Of a stretch of DNA of 64,000 nt, positions 43,252 through 51,977 are shown in pieces. Location of the stretch: the NCBI RefSeq assembly GCF_017742245.1, contig NZ_JAGHKO010000014.1:124001-188000 (forward strand), in the 5' to 3' direction. The notes under the pieces were generated by a model. It did not search any database, was not told the origin of the DNA, and saw nothing but the letters and a program-made list of their open reading frames with translations. The translations under genes and the position numbers were made by a program. The stretch is from Niastella soli. GTDB taxonomy: Bacteria > Bacteroidota > Bacteroidia > Chitinophagales > Chitinophagaceae. Position 1 is the first letter of the stretch. Every line of letters starts with the position of its first letter.

Positions 43252-43367
43252 TATTGGGTTGGTGGGTTATTGGGTTAAGACCCGCGATAATTTACCAACT
43301 CAGGAACCTAATAACTAAATAACTTACAACAGCTTCTATCATAATCTATTGCTTATTGCCTATTGGG
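43252..43367. repeat. Heptamer-patterned spacer upstream of mtaB
   Basis: 7-mers tattggg, ttggtgg, gttattg, ggttaag (43252-43279), complementary-type cctaata, actaaat, aacttac (43308-43328), and tattgct, tattgcc, tattggg (43347-43367). Both orientations occur in one spacer. Confidence 0.6.
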
Positions 43368-43386
43368 GTGTAATTAATTATCTTTG
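43355..43386 (+). promoter_or_regulatory. Bacteroidota-type promoter of mtaB inside a heptamer array
   Basis: TATCTTTG at 43379-43386 fits TAnnTTTG; ATTG at 43355-43358 lies 20 bp upstream in the -33 position and is part of a tattgcc heptamer. The start codon at 43395 implies an almost leaderless mRNA. Confidence 0.5.
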
Positions 43387-43394
43387 CCGCCTCT

Positions 43395-44684
43395 ATGGGC
43401 TCAAAAAAAACAGTGGCATTTCATACATTAGGGTGTAAACTGAACTTTTCAGAAACCTCCACCCTTTCGCGTATGCTTGAAAATGAAGGGTTTGAGAAAA
43501 CTGCTTTCGAAAATATTGCAGATGTGTATGTAATTAATACCTGCTCAGTAACGGATAATGCCGATAAAGAATGCCGGCAGCTGGTACGGCGGATCCAACG
43601 CAAATCGCCCGAAAGTCTGGTAGTGATCACCGGCTGTTATGCCCAGCTGAAACCTCAAGAAATTGCCTCCATCCCCGGGGTGGATATGGTATTGGGTGCT
43701 GCTGAAAAATTCAACATAGCCCAGCATTTAAAAGAGCTTACCAAAGGCGATGCCGCCAAAATATGCAGTTGCGATATTGAGGACGTAAACGGCTTTCACT
43801 CCTCCTTCTCCATACATGATCGTACCCGCACGTTTTTAAAAGTGCAGGACGGCTGCGATTACAACTGTTCTTTTTGCACCATTCCCATGGCACGGGGCAA
43901 AAGCCGCAGCGACTTAATTGAAGGCGTAGTGGCCAATGTAAAAAAACTGGCCGCCAATGGCGTAAAAGAGATCGTATTGACCGGGGTAAACCTGGGCGAC
44001 TTTGGCAAAGGACAGGATAATAGTGATGCTGCCAGTCCGCGTAACCGGGAAGAGAATTTTTATGAGCTGGCCGTTGCGCTCGATAAACTGGAAGGCATTG
44101 AACGGTACCGCATATCGTCAATAGAACCCAATTTATTGACAAACGCCATCATTGAGCTGGTAGCCAACAGTAATAACTTTATGCCGCATTTTCATATTCC
44201 CCTGCAAAGCGGCAGCAATCGCATTTTGGGATTAATGAGAAGACGCTACCGCCGGGAGTTATATGCCGAACGCGTAAAACTCATAAAAACCCTGATGCCG
44301 CATGCAGCCATCGGTGTTGACGTAATTGTCGGTTTCCCGGGCGAAACGGAAGAAGACTTTCAGGAAACATTCAATTTCCTGCACGAACTGGATGTAACCT
44401 ATCTGCACGTATTCACTTACTCTGAAAGGGATAACACCCACGCCCTTACGCTGGGTCCCGTTGTTCCCATACCTGTGCGTCACGAACGCAACAAAAAACT
44501 GCGCAATCTGTCGTACATGAAAACCCAATACTTTAACCAGCAATATGCCGGACAAACACGTAAAGTGCTGTTTGAAGAAAACGAAAAAAGCGGCATGATG
44601 GAAGGTTATACCGACAACTACATAAAGGTAGTAGCTCCTTACAAACAGGAATGGGTAAATCAAATTGTTGACTGGAAACTGTAA
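43395..44684 (+). CDS. mtaB: tRNA t6A37 methylthiotransferase MtaB
   Basis: 429 residues. The N-terminal cluster cysteines C14 (HTLGCKLN), C50 (NTCSVTD) and C81 (TGCYAQ) and the radical-SAM triad C154, C158, C161 (DGCDYNCSFCTIP) are all present, as are LTGVNLGDFG and MPHFHIPLQSGSN. FHTLGCKLNFSE separates MtaB from MiaB (GCQMN) and RimO (GCSKN). The C-terminal 60 residues are the TRAM domain. It turns t6A into ms2t6A at position 37 of tRNAs. Full length. Confidence 0.92.
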   Translation: MGSKKTVAFHTLGCKLNFSETSTLSRMLENEGFEKTAFENIADVYVINTCSVTDNADKECRQLVRRIQRKSPESLVVITGCYAQLKPQEIASIPGVDMVLGAAEKFNIAQHLKELTKGDAAKICSCDIEDVNGFHSSFSIHDRTRTFLKVQDGCDYNCSFCTIPMARGKSRSDLIEGVVANVKKLAANGVKEIVLTGVNLGDFGKGQDNSDAASPRNREENFYELAVALDKLEGIERYRISSIEPNLLTNAIIELVANSNNFMPHFHIPLQSGSNRILGLMRRRYRRELYAERVKLIKTLMPHAAIGVDVIVGFPGETEEDFQETFNFLHELDVTYLHVFTYSERDNTHALTLGPVVPIPVRHERNKKLRNLSYMKTQYFNQQYAGQTRKVLFEENEKSGMMEGYTDNYIKVVAPYKQEWVNQIVDWKL

Positions 44685-44898
44685 AAGTCCATTAACCGCG
44701 TAATTACGACATACCCAGATTAGCTATTTTTTGCATAGAATAAGCATTTTCCCGTATTATTTTGGAAAATGATTATGCGATATAATTGCATAAATAAAGT
44801 AGATTACACCCGGTTAATAGTAGCTCCCGTTTTCACAAACAGGGAATCATGGTTATAAGCTCTGGAGTAGTACATTTTACACTGCTCAAAAACTTATT

Positions 44899-46338
44899 AT
44901 GCTCGCAGCATCCCATCCGTTGAACATCTTGGTGGTAGAAGATACCGAAAGTGATTTTGTTCTTTTTTGTGAGTATTTGAAATTAAGTAAGCTTTCTACC
45001 GGTAATATATACCATGCCGAACAACTCGGCGATGCGCTTCTATTGGTACACGAACACCAGCCCGACCTCATTTTTCTTGACCTGAGTTTACCCGATAGCG
45101 ATGGCATCAATTCGTTTGAACGATTGAATGCTGAAGCCCGTCATATACCTATTGTTGTTCTATCGGGCTTATTAGACAGGCAGGTAGCCTTACACTCCAT
45201 TTCACTGGGTGCGCAGGATTACCTGATGAAAGATGAATTGGATGAAAAGGTACTTATCAAAACCATTCAATATAGTATTGAACGGAAAAAGATCCTGCAA
45301 AAAGTGGTGGAGAATTTTGAACGCTATAACACCCTTATTAAAGCCACCAGTGATACCATTTGGGATTGGGACCTCCGTACCAATGATGTGCTTTGGAATG
45401 AAGGCATTTCTTCCATCTTCGGATTTCCGTCAACTGCCGTTCAAAATGCCATTGAATGGCATCATCAGAATATTCACCCCGATGACCGGGAACGAATTTT
45501 ACAAACTATTGAGGAGTGTATGCGCGAGGGCCGGGACCACTGGCAGGAAGAATACCGGTATAGATCAGCTAATGGCGTATACAAATTTGTATATGACCGG
45601 GGTTATATTTTAAAGACCGAACACAACAAGCCCTATCGAATACTGGGTGCCATGATGGATATTACCGAGCGCAAGAAAATGCAGGAAGAAAGAGTGCGCA
45701 ACCAGATAGAAACTCAAAAGCTTATTACCCAGGTCACCATTCAAACCCAGGAACAGGAACGCCGGGAGATCGGTCGTGAATTACACGATAATATCAACCA
45801 GATCCTGGCCACTGCCAAGTTATGTGTTGATATGGCGTTACATGAAGAGGAGCATCGCAAGGAACTTTTGAGCAAGAGCTACGAAAACATTACCAAAGCC
45901 ATAAACGAAATACGCGTTTTGTCAAAAACGCTTGTACCTCCCTCCCTGGGCGATATAGGATTGAAAGAAGCCCTGCTGGAACTGATTGAGAACTTAACGA
46001 TCTCTACAGACCTAACAATCAGGATAAAAGCCAGCGACCATCAGATTGAAGAGATGTCGAACAACAAAAAGCTCATTATGTACCGCATTGTACAGGAGCA
46101 GCTGAACAACATCCTAAAACATTCAAACGCTACGGAAGCACTGATAGAATTGAAGACCATGCGCAGCTGGGTCCACTTATATATTAAAGACAATGGCATT
46201 GGCTTCGATACCCGTAAAAAGAACCGCGGCATTGGATTGAACAATATCATTAGCCGGGTTGAGATGCAGGATGGAAAAATGGAGATCATCAGTTCGCCGG
46301 GAAAGGGATGTTTGCTTAAGATTGAAATTCCTGGATAA
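44899..46338 (+). CDS. Receiver-PAS-histidine kinase (HisKA_3 / NarL-type)
   Basis: 479 residues, no membrane helix. Residues 10-125 are a receiver domain with phospho-acceptor D61 (DLIFLDLSLPDSDG). Residues about 145-260 form a PAS_3 domain (TIWDWDLRTNDVLWNEGI, HPDDRERIL, GAMMDITERK). The kinase core has the H-box RREIGRELHDNINQ with H296, an N-box-like QEQLNNILKHSN, DNGIGFD and GIGLNNIISR. The HisKA_3 type normally pairs with LuxR-type regulators, but the nearest regulator is a single receiver domain (convergent, at 46480). It is a soluble relay component that reads a cytoplasmic or redox-type signal. Confidence 0.92.
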   Translation: MLAASHPLNILVVEDTESDFVLFCEYLKLSKLSTGNIYHAEQLGDALLLVHEHQPDLIFLDLSLPDSDGINSFERLNAEARHIPIVVLSGLLDRQVALHSISLGAQDYLMKDELDEKVLIKTIQYSIERKKILQKVVENFERYNTLIKATSDTIWDWDLRTNDVLWNEGISSIFGFPSTAVQNAIEWHHQNIHPDDRERILQTIEECMREGRDHWQEEYRYRSANGVYKFVYDRGYILKTEHNKPYRILGAMMDITERKKMQEERVRNQIETQKLITQVTIQTQEQERREIGRELHDNINQILATAKLCVDMALHEEEHRKELLSKSYENITKAINEIRVLSKTLVPPSLGDIGLKEALLELIENLTISTDLTIRIKASDHQIEEMSNNKKLIMYRIVQEQLNNILKHSNATEALIELKTMRSWVHLYIKDNGIGFDTRKKNRGIGLNNIISRVEMQDGKMEIISSPGKGCLLKIEIPG

Positions 46339-46479
46339 AGTATAACTATTTATTTCAAAAGTTCCTCTGGTTACCGGTTCCCTGATACCGGGTACCGGGT
46401 CTCCATTGCAGATTAAAAAATACAGTTCAACACTCCTGTATTCCCGGGTAAACGACAACCAGCAACCGAAAGCTCAACA

Positions 46480-46905
46480 CTATTCAGGAAAGTACTTATT
46501 CAAAATATCCTGCAGCATTTCAGAAGTCAATGGTTTATTCCTGAATTCATTCACCGATTGAATGTTCCGGGCTTTTAACTCATCTTCCGGATTAAAGGAG
46601 GTAGTTAGCATAACCACAATAATACTGCCTTTATGTGCTTCGGGCAGCGCTTCGTATTTCTCTAAAAACTCCCACCCATCCATGGCCGGCATATTGATAT
46701 CGAGAAAGATAATTTCAGGGGTTGGGCATTCCCTGTTTAACGGTTCCGGATTTCGGGCACAGGACAAATACTCCAACGCTTCCCGGGCACCCGGAATGAC
46801 CTTAATGTAATCGATACACGCCAACTCCTCTACAGCCAGTCTGTTTAAAAAATTGGTAGGCTCATCATCATCAACCAGCAAGATGCAATTCAATTTCACC
46901 TTCAT
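46480..46905 (-). CDS. Single-domain CheY-like response regulator
   Basis: 141 residues. Acidic pocket D12-D13 (LLVDDDEPTNF), phospho-acceptor D69 (IIFLDINMPAMDGWEF), VVMLTTSF and the conserved Lys in EFRNKPLT. No output domain, so it must act by protein contact. It faces the receiver-PAS-kinase gene tail to tail with a 141-bp gap; a phosphorelay between the two is plausible but not shown. Confidence 0.92.
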   Translation of the reverse strand: MKVKLNCILLVDDDEPTNFLNRLAVEELACIDYIKVIPGAREALEYLSCARNPEPLNRECPTPEIIFLDINMPAMDGWEFLEKYEALPEAHKGSIIVVMLTTSFNPEDELKARNIQSVNEFRNKPLTSEMLQDILNKYFPE

Positions 46906-47028
46906 AACAAAACGGATTTTTCGATATTAAAGTGACCTCAATAAAGATAACCATTAACCTGAATTAAAATCTGATTAATTTTTAAACATCTATATGTTCA
47001 ACTATGTGTTAGGTATACAAATAAAAAA

Positions 47029-47055
47029 GGCCAGCAGTCAAAACAACTACTGGCC
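47029..47055 (-). terminator. Terminator of the TonB receptor/DUF4249 operon
   Basis: Stem ggccagcag/ctactggcc (one wobble) followed by TTTTTTAT on the minus strand, 29 bp after the DUF4249 stop. Confidence 0.8.
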
Positions 47056-47083
47056 CTGCAAACCTATTGATCTGTAAAAGCGG

Positions 47084-47959
47084 TTATTCTACTTTTTTAG
47101 TGGCTGAAATTTCTGCTACCGTACCAAACCAACCGTAGATCTTTGTTTTACCGGTTGATTGCAGGTTAACCACATTTGCGGGTACATTGGTCAGCACTTT
47201 ACCAAACAATCCACTATTGGTTAACTGTGCCTGCACCTGCTGCATAAAGTCATACGAAGGTCTCGACAAAGAGCGGAACAACACCCTGACTACGTCCCCT
47301 TTTTCATAAGGTTTTTCACCAGAGGTAACGCCATCACGGAAAGGCGGAATAAATGCAAAGCCATCAGAGATCTGATCATCACCAGTACCAAAGGTGCCAT
47401 CAGCGCTTAACATTTCACCTACATAATGGTTCGGCTCACCATTCCGGTAGGTACGGATCCAGGTAAAATCCACCGCACCGGTTGGGTCATGCGCATAGAG
47501 TTTCACATAAAACCCTTCTTTATCTTCACCATCGGCTTTCTTGAACTCAGAAGTAACCGAATCAATAATAGAAGAACGTTTCAGCTCGTCTGTAGCTTCA
47601 AACTGTTCACCTTTCCAGTTTATGTTTAATTTATAAGAATGGCCTACTACACCAATGGAGGCAGCACCAGCATCATAATTGTACCCGCCGTTTGCATAGG
47701 TGAACGGATACGATTTACCAGTCGTAACGTCTGTTACAGTGATCTGCGCATCGCTGATGGCTTCAGGAGCACTCTGTGTCTCATATTCAGTAGCCTTTAA
47801 AAATTTGATAGTTTGCACGCCGGGTTGATCGGTGATCCAGGCATCCACATAAGGGAACCCGCTGCCATTGGGCAGATCGAGGTCGATTACCCGTTCACAG
47901 GCAGTTAAAGAAGCACCTAACAGAACAACTGAGATATATTTGATTGCTTTGTTTCGCAT
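47084..47959 (-). CDS. DUF4249 lipoprotein partner of a TonB receptor
   Basis: 291 residues with a lipobox (LGASLTAC near residue 20), then ERVIDLDLPNGSGFPYVDAWITDQPGVQTI, ISDAQITVTD and GKSYPFTYANGGYNY. This is the DUF4249 pattern, a family almost always encoded just downstream of an outer-membrane TonB receptor, as here (45-bp gap). Probably a surface lipoprotein that helps bind the receptor's cargo; the cargo is unknown. Confidence 0.88.
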   Translation of the reverse strand: MRNKAIKYISVVLLGASLTACERVIDLDLPNGSGFPYVDAWITDQPGVQTIKFLKATEYETQSAPEAISDAQITVTDVTTGKSYPFTYANGGYNYDAGAASIGVVGHSYKLNINWKGEQFEATDELKRSSIIDSVTSEFKKADGEDKEGFYVKLYAHDPTGAVDFTWIRTYRNGEPNHYVGEMLSADGTFGTGDDQISDGFAFIPPFRDGVTSGEKPYEKGDVVRVLFRSLSRPSYDFMQQVQAQLTNSGLFGKVLTNVPANVVNLQSTGKTKIYGWFGTVAEISATKKVE

Positions 47960-48004
47960 TGTGTTATTTTTTAGAAGGAATGGACTTCACGTTGAGCGAA
48001 GCAC

Positions 48005-50458
48005 TTAGAATTTGAAATTCCAGGTTACAGAAGGGATCAGCGAGCCGATGATCGACAGGCGGATGGCTTCTTTCTTTTCAGGCTCGTCCTTGTTTTGCTG
48101 GAAATAGATGCTGTATGCATTTTTATGCGCATACACGTTATAAATACCAAACACCCATTCCTGTTTCATTTTCTTACCCTGGCGTCCCTGCATAGTTGCT
48201 GATACATCGAGGCGGTGATAAGCAGGCAGTCTGAAATCGTTGCGTTTGTTAGTACTGTTATAGGGGATCGGCATTCCCTGAATATCTAACTTCGAATCGG
48301 GGAAGGTAGAAGGTGTACCGGAACCAAAGGTAAAGTTGGCCGAGAACTGCCATTTTTCACTTCTGTTGTACATTACACAGCTATTGAGCACATGCGTACG
48401 GTCGTAGCGGCTCAGGTACCAGTCGTCATTGCTGATGCCGGCAGTCTTGCGTAATGATCTTGACAACGTATAGTTCACCCAACCCTGCCATTTACCGGTT
48501 TCCTTTTTCATTTCCACTTCCACCCCATATGATTTTCCTTTACCGGTAAGCAGGTCTGCTTCTACCAGTTGGTTCAGGTCAAGGGTGGCATTATCGATAT
48601 AATCCAGCAGGTCATCCATCTTTTTATAGAAGGTCTCCACAGAGATCTCTATCGGCCAGCCGCTGGGCAGTGTAACAAAACCCACTGAATACTGATCGGT
48701 CAGCGATGGTTTTATATTGTTGGTGCTGGGGAAATATAGGTCAACCGGTGTAGGTGAAGCCGTATTACTTAACAGGTGTAAATATTGTGTTGTGCGGCTA
48801 TACCCAGCTTTGAAGAACGTGTTCTTCTTTATCTCATACCGTAATGACAAACGTGGTTCAAAGAACACCCAGTCATTAACCGGCTTTTTGCTGGTTACGT
48901 CTTCTGCGTAATCGAGCGGTTTGCGCACATTAGGGGTGGTATCCCTGAAATGAAACACCGTAGTGTTACCCAGGTAAGCATAGCGGTTCAACCGCACGCC
49001 GGCCTGTATTTGCCATTGGGGGTTTAACTTCCAGGTATCTTCCAGGAAGGCGGCTGTTTCAGCACCATACCGGCGGTCCAGTTCAATCTGATTTTTTGAC
49101 CCTTCACTGTTTGCCACACCTTTACCAGGGTAGAAATTATAATAAATGGCATTCACCCCTGTTTTGATCGTGTGCTTATTGCTGGCAAACCAGGTAAGCG
49201 AAGGCTTTATACCATAGGTTTGAATGTCTGAGGTCCAGTCGTAGCCCTGTTGAATTTCATCATCCGATTTAAACGCCAGACTGTAATTATATTTAGAATA
49301 ATACACGCTGGTGTTCAGGAACAATTTGCGGTTAAACAGGTGGTTCCAGCGGAAAGTACCGGTGGTATTGCCCCATTTGAATTTTACCTGGTTGCCAAAA
49401 CCAAATACATCCTGTCCAAAATAACCACTCAGGTAAATGGTATTCTTGTCGTTCAACTCATAATTCAATTTGGCAGTAAGGTCATAGAAATACATGGTGC
49501 TGTTGCGGTCTTCCTCTTTAAGGAAAGGTTTGGCCAGCACATCGATGTACGACCGGCGGGCAGCCACCACAAAAGAAGAACGGTCTTTTTGCAGGGGGCC
49601 TTCCACCGCCACGCGGCTGAACACGTTACCAATACCGCCATTCACATGATATTTCTGGTTGTTTCCTTCTTTCATGCGAATATCGAGCACAGAAGAAGTA
49701 CGACCACCATACTCGGCTGGGAAAGCGCTTTTATACATGGTCACGTTCTTTACCGCATCGGGGTTAAATACAGAGAAGAAACCCAGCAGGTGCGAAGAAT
49801 TGTAAACCGGCGCTTCGTCCATGATGATGAGGTTTTCATCAACATTACCACCACGAACGTTAAACCCAGAAGAGCCTTCACCCACGGTAGTAACACCAGG
49901 TAAAGTGAGCAGGGCTTTTACCACATCAGGCTCCCCCATAAAGGCGGGGATCTTTTTAATTTGGGCGGCGCTTAATTGTTGAATACCCATACCTACGGTA
50001 TTGGTACGGCGTAATCTTTTTTCACCGGTGATCACTACTTCCGCCATATCCTTACCGCCGGCAGGAAGCGAAATATCAAAAGTTGAATTGCCTTTCAATT
50101 CAATTTCTTTCTGAATTGTTTTATAGCCTGAATACGTGATCGACATGGTATATTTACCAGCAGGAAGGGTTACAGAATAGTAACCGTATGAATTGGTCAT
50201 TACCGCAACACCAGAAGGCTGCATGGTTACAGTAGCATTGATCAGCACTTCACCACTGCCTTCATCTTTAACATACCCATTAATGGTATATTTTGAAGTT
50301 TGGGCATGTAAGGGGCCCATAGCAAAAAGCAGCACCATGCAGGTTACACAAAACCGAAGCACCTTGTTTGATGGTGCAACAATCCTTTTTAGTAATTCAT
50401 GGCTTTGATTACTATTAAAAACCGGGACAAGAGAAAAACACATCAACTGTCGAATCAT
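48005..50458 (-). CDS. TonB-dependent outer-membrane receptor
   Basis: 817 residues from ATG 50458 (MIRQLMCFSLVPVF); longer readings exist upstream but add sequence unlike a leader. A signal peptide with a long n-region ends GPLHAQ. Then a CarboxypepD_reg-like domain (YTINGYVKDEGSGEVLINATV), a plug with FMGEPDVVKALLTLPGVTTVGEG and FNVRGGNVDENLIIMDEAPV, and a beta-barrel that ends in Phe (VTWNFKF). It belongs to the receptor group that is paired with DUF4249, not the SusC group. The ligand may be a siderophore, cofactor or peptide. Two flanking features are odd: an 11-bp array upstream and a variable start. Confidence 0.92.
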   Translation of the reverse strand: MIRQLMCFSLVPVFNSNQSHELLKRIVAPSNKVLRFCVTCMVLLFAMGPLHAQTSKYTINGYVKDEGSGEVLINATVTMQPSGVAVMTNSYGYYSVTLPAGKYTMSITYSGYKTIQKEIELKGNSTFDISLPAGGKDMAEVVITGEKRLRRTNTVGMGIQQLSAAQIKKIPAFMGEPDVVKALLTLPGVTTVGEGSSGFNVRGGNVDENLIIMDEAPVYNSSHLLGFFSVFNPDAVKNVTMYKSAFPAEYGGRTSSVLDIRMKEGNNQKYHVNGGIGNVFSRVAVEGPLQKDRSSFVVAARRSYIDVLAKPFLKEEDRNSTMYFYDLTAKLNYELNDKNTIYLSGYFGQDVFGFGNQVKFKWGNTTGTFRWNHLFNRKLFLNTSVYYSKYNYSLAFKSDDEIQQGYDWTSDIQTYGIKPSLTWFASNKHTIKTGVNAIYYNFYPGKGVANSEGSKNQIELDRRYGAETAAFLEDTWKLNPQWQIQAGVRLNRYAYLGNTTVFHFRDTTPNVRKPLDYAEDVTSKKPVNDWVFFEPRLSLRYEIKKNTFFKAGYSRTTQYLHLLSNTASPTPVDLYFPSTNNIKPSLTDQYSVGFVTLPSGWPIEISVETFYKKMDDLLDYIDNATLDLNQLVEADLLTGKGKSYGVEVEMKKETGKWQGWVNYTLSRSLRKTAGISNDDWYLSRYDRTHVLNSCVMYNRSEKWQFSANFTFGSGTPSTFPDSKLDIQGMPIPYNSTNKRNDFRLPAYHRLDVSATMQGRQGKKMKQEWVFGIYNVYAHKNAYSIYFQQNKDEPEKKEAIRLSIIGSLIPSVTWNFKF

Positions 50459-50890
50459 AAAAATTGAGGTTTGAGCATATTTGACAACGGGGATGATGGT
50501 CACCCCTATTTCATTACAATATTTTTTTAAAAAACTTCCATAAGGCGATATGGTGAACACATGAGGCAAGAATCGTATACATCGTTGCAAAGAAAAAACA
50601 GTTTGTAGCAATACACACAGAAATATTACATGATAAATTCCATACTACCCAAACACCAGCCTTATAAATGGGTAGACGAATAACTCCTTTTCAGATTGCA
50701 AAATTCAAACAAAAAGATGAGCTATTTAGCCATTTGGCCGATAACTCACCGAGATTTTACCAATCTGTTTCGTACCGGAATGAGTATTATTCTGTACCTG
50801 AATTCGACAGCAAGAGTAGCAGCATACTGGTGATCTTCCTGTCAGACTCTTTTCAGATATATTGAAACAAGCCTTTTCCCCGGTCACAAT

Positions 50891-50951
50891 CCCATCCGAA
50901 TGCCATCCGAATCCCATCCGAATGCCATAGACTATGGGATTCGGATGGCAT
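50891..50951. repeat. 11-bp-period array with a perfect 18-bp inverted repeat
   Basis: cccatccgaat, gccatccgaat, cccatccgaat, gccatagacta in tandem, then the inverted copy. atgccatccgaatcccat (50900-50917) pairs perfectly with atgggattcggatggcat (50934-50951) with a 16-base loop. It lies in the 894-bp gap upstream of the TonB receptor, where no gene is supported; frames at 50668, 50953 and 51020 have no protein-like features. Confidence 0.85.
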
Positions 50952-51269
50952 TTTGGTGGCATGCTGGTGGGATAAGTATCGGCTATCCGCTATATCTGGA
51001 ATGAATCCGACAAGAACTATTGGTGAAAATTTGCTCGGGTCTGCGCGCTATTTGCAAGGGGGCTTGTTTGGCATTTGTTCGGCTTTTGCCAAAGAAAACC
51101 AGGTGTTTCCCCAGGGAAAACCCAAAGGAATCCCGAAGAAAAATGCGTCTGCGCCTTACTAAAGAGTTTCGTTTCAGTCACTTACAACGTTGGAATGAGA
51201 ATGCATGTATGATATTAAATTATTAATCAATCGATTCTACGATCTTCTCACTCCCATTCCAATAGCTAC

Positions 51270-51299
51270 AATGGCGCTCCGCCTCGGCAGAGCGCCATT
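51270..51299. repeat. 10-bp inverted repeat in the same gap
   Basis: Perfect arms aatggcgctc/gagcgccatt around cgcctcggca. No T run follows, so it is more a repeat or RNA hairpin than a terminator. Confidence 0.5.
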
Positions 51300-51309
51300 A
51301 AAACAAAAA

Positions 51310-51331
51310 GCCCCGACGGTATCGCCGGGGC
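51310..51331 (-). terminator. Terminator of the TonB-like protein gene
   Basis: Hairpin gccccgacggtatcgccggg plus gc, followed on the minus strand by TTTTTGTTTT, 21 bp after the stop. Confidence 0.85.
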
Positions 51332-51352
51332 CTGTCCATAATGACAAATATT

Positions 51353-51823
51353 TTACTTGATGCAAGGAGTAAACGATTCCACGTATTCAGCGGCTACGTT
51401 ATTTCCACCGCATTGGCCAGGCACCCAGGCGCCTGATTTAAGATACACGCGTACCACTTCCTTTTCATTGGCATTCGGTTCTTTTACTTCGACATCGCCA
51501 CGTACTGGCACTGCCTTTTTGATTGCACCGGTAGCGTCAATGATCATTTTAATTTTGACATTGCAGTCTACTGCAGGATCCAAATTAGCCTCAATAAGGT
51601 TTTTGTTTACAAACTGTCCCCATGCAGATGTACCACCGGGATATTCCGGTTTTTTTTCTACGCTGGTATATACAGTCAGGTTAAGCGCAGGATCATTATA
51701 AGACTGGCAGCCGGCCGGTTGCGGGTCATGAGCTGTTTTAACCGCAGGACCGGACCATAATGAAAATAAAAGGGCAAAAAAAGTGATCGAATTCATAAGA
51801 AATACGGATTTAGGGCCATTCAT
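51353..51823 (-). CDS. Secreted protein with a TonB C-terminal-like domain
   Basis: 156 residues from ATG 51823 (MNGPKSVFLMNSITFF). A signal or membrane helix (SITFFALLFSLWSG) is followed by EYPGGTSAWGQFVNKNL, then VKIKMIIDATGAIKKAVPVRGD, VVRVYLKSGAWVPGQCGGNNVAAEY. This matches the TonB_C fold (PGG, DxxGxIxxxxVxR, WxPGxxxG), but there is no proline-rich spacer, and two or three cysteines are present. It may be a periplasmic TonB-like domain rather than a full energy transducer. Alone, with its own terminator. Confidence 0.7.
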   Translation of the reverse strand: MNGPKSVFLMNSITFFALLFSLWSGPAVKTAHDPQPAGCQSYNDPALNLTVYTSVEKKPEYPGGTSAWGQFVNKNLIEANLDPAVDCNVKIKMIIDATGAIKKAVPVRGDVEVKEPNANEKEVVRVYLKSGAWVPGQCGGNNVAAEYVESFTPCIK

Positions 51824-51900
51824 ATGGAAAAGCCGCGCCAATATATAGCTTTTTTTGATCTGTTCAAATGTTCTTAGGCATAAAATAAACAACCCTCAAT

Positions 51901-51922
51901 GGCGCAAGCGTCCACTTGTGCC
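51901..51922. repeat. REP-like 22-bp palindrome, copy B
   Basis: ggcgcaagcgtccacttgtg plus cc; same family as copies at 28846, 55341 and 55548. Confidence 0.7.
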
Positions 51923-51935
51923 AGATTACTTCACA

Positions 51936-51963
51936 AAGACCCCGACAGCACCGCCGGGGTCTT
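51936..51963 (-). terminator. Terminator after the frameshifted export-module gene
   Basis: Stem aagacccc/ggggtctt, followed by TTTGTGAAG on the minus strand, 15 bp after the stop of the 51978 gene. Confidence 0.7.
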
Positions 51964-51977
51964 ACTTTCGTTATAAA

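Noticed and set aside
49250-49903. 217-codon frame on the plus strand
   Set aside because: Antisense to the TonB receptor plug and barrel; no protein-like features.
50459-50611. Longer N-terminus for the TonB receptor
   Set aside because: The extra 51 residues come before a second hydrophobic leader and look non-coding; ATG 50458 gives a normal leader.
51020-51226. 68-codon frame rich in Arg/Lys near the 11-bp array
   Set aside because: Sequence looks random, overlaps another frame in the same direction and has no homology pattern.
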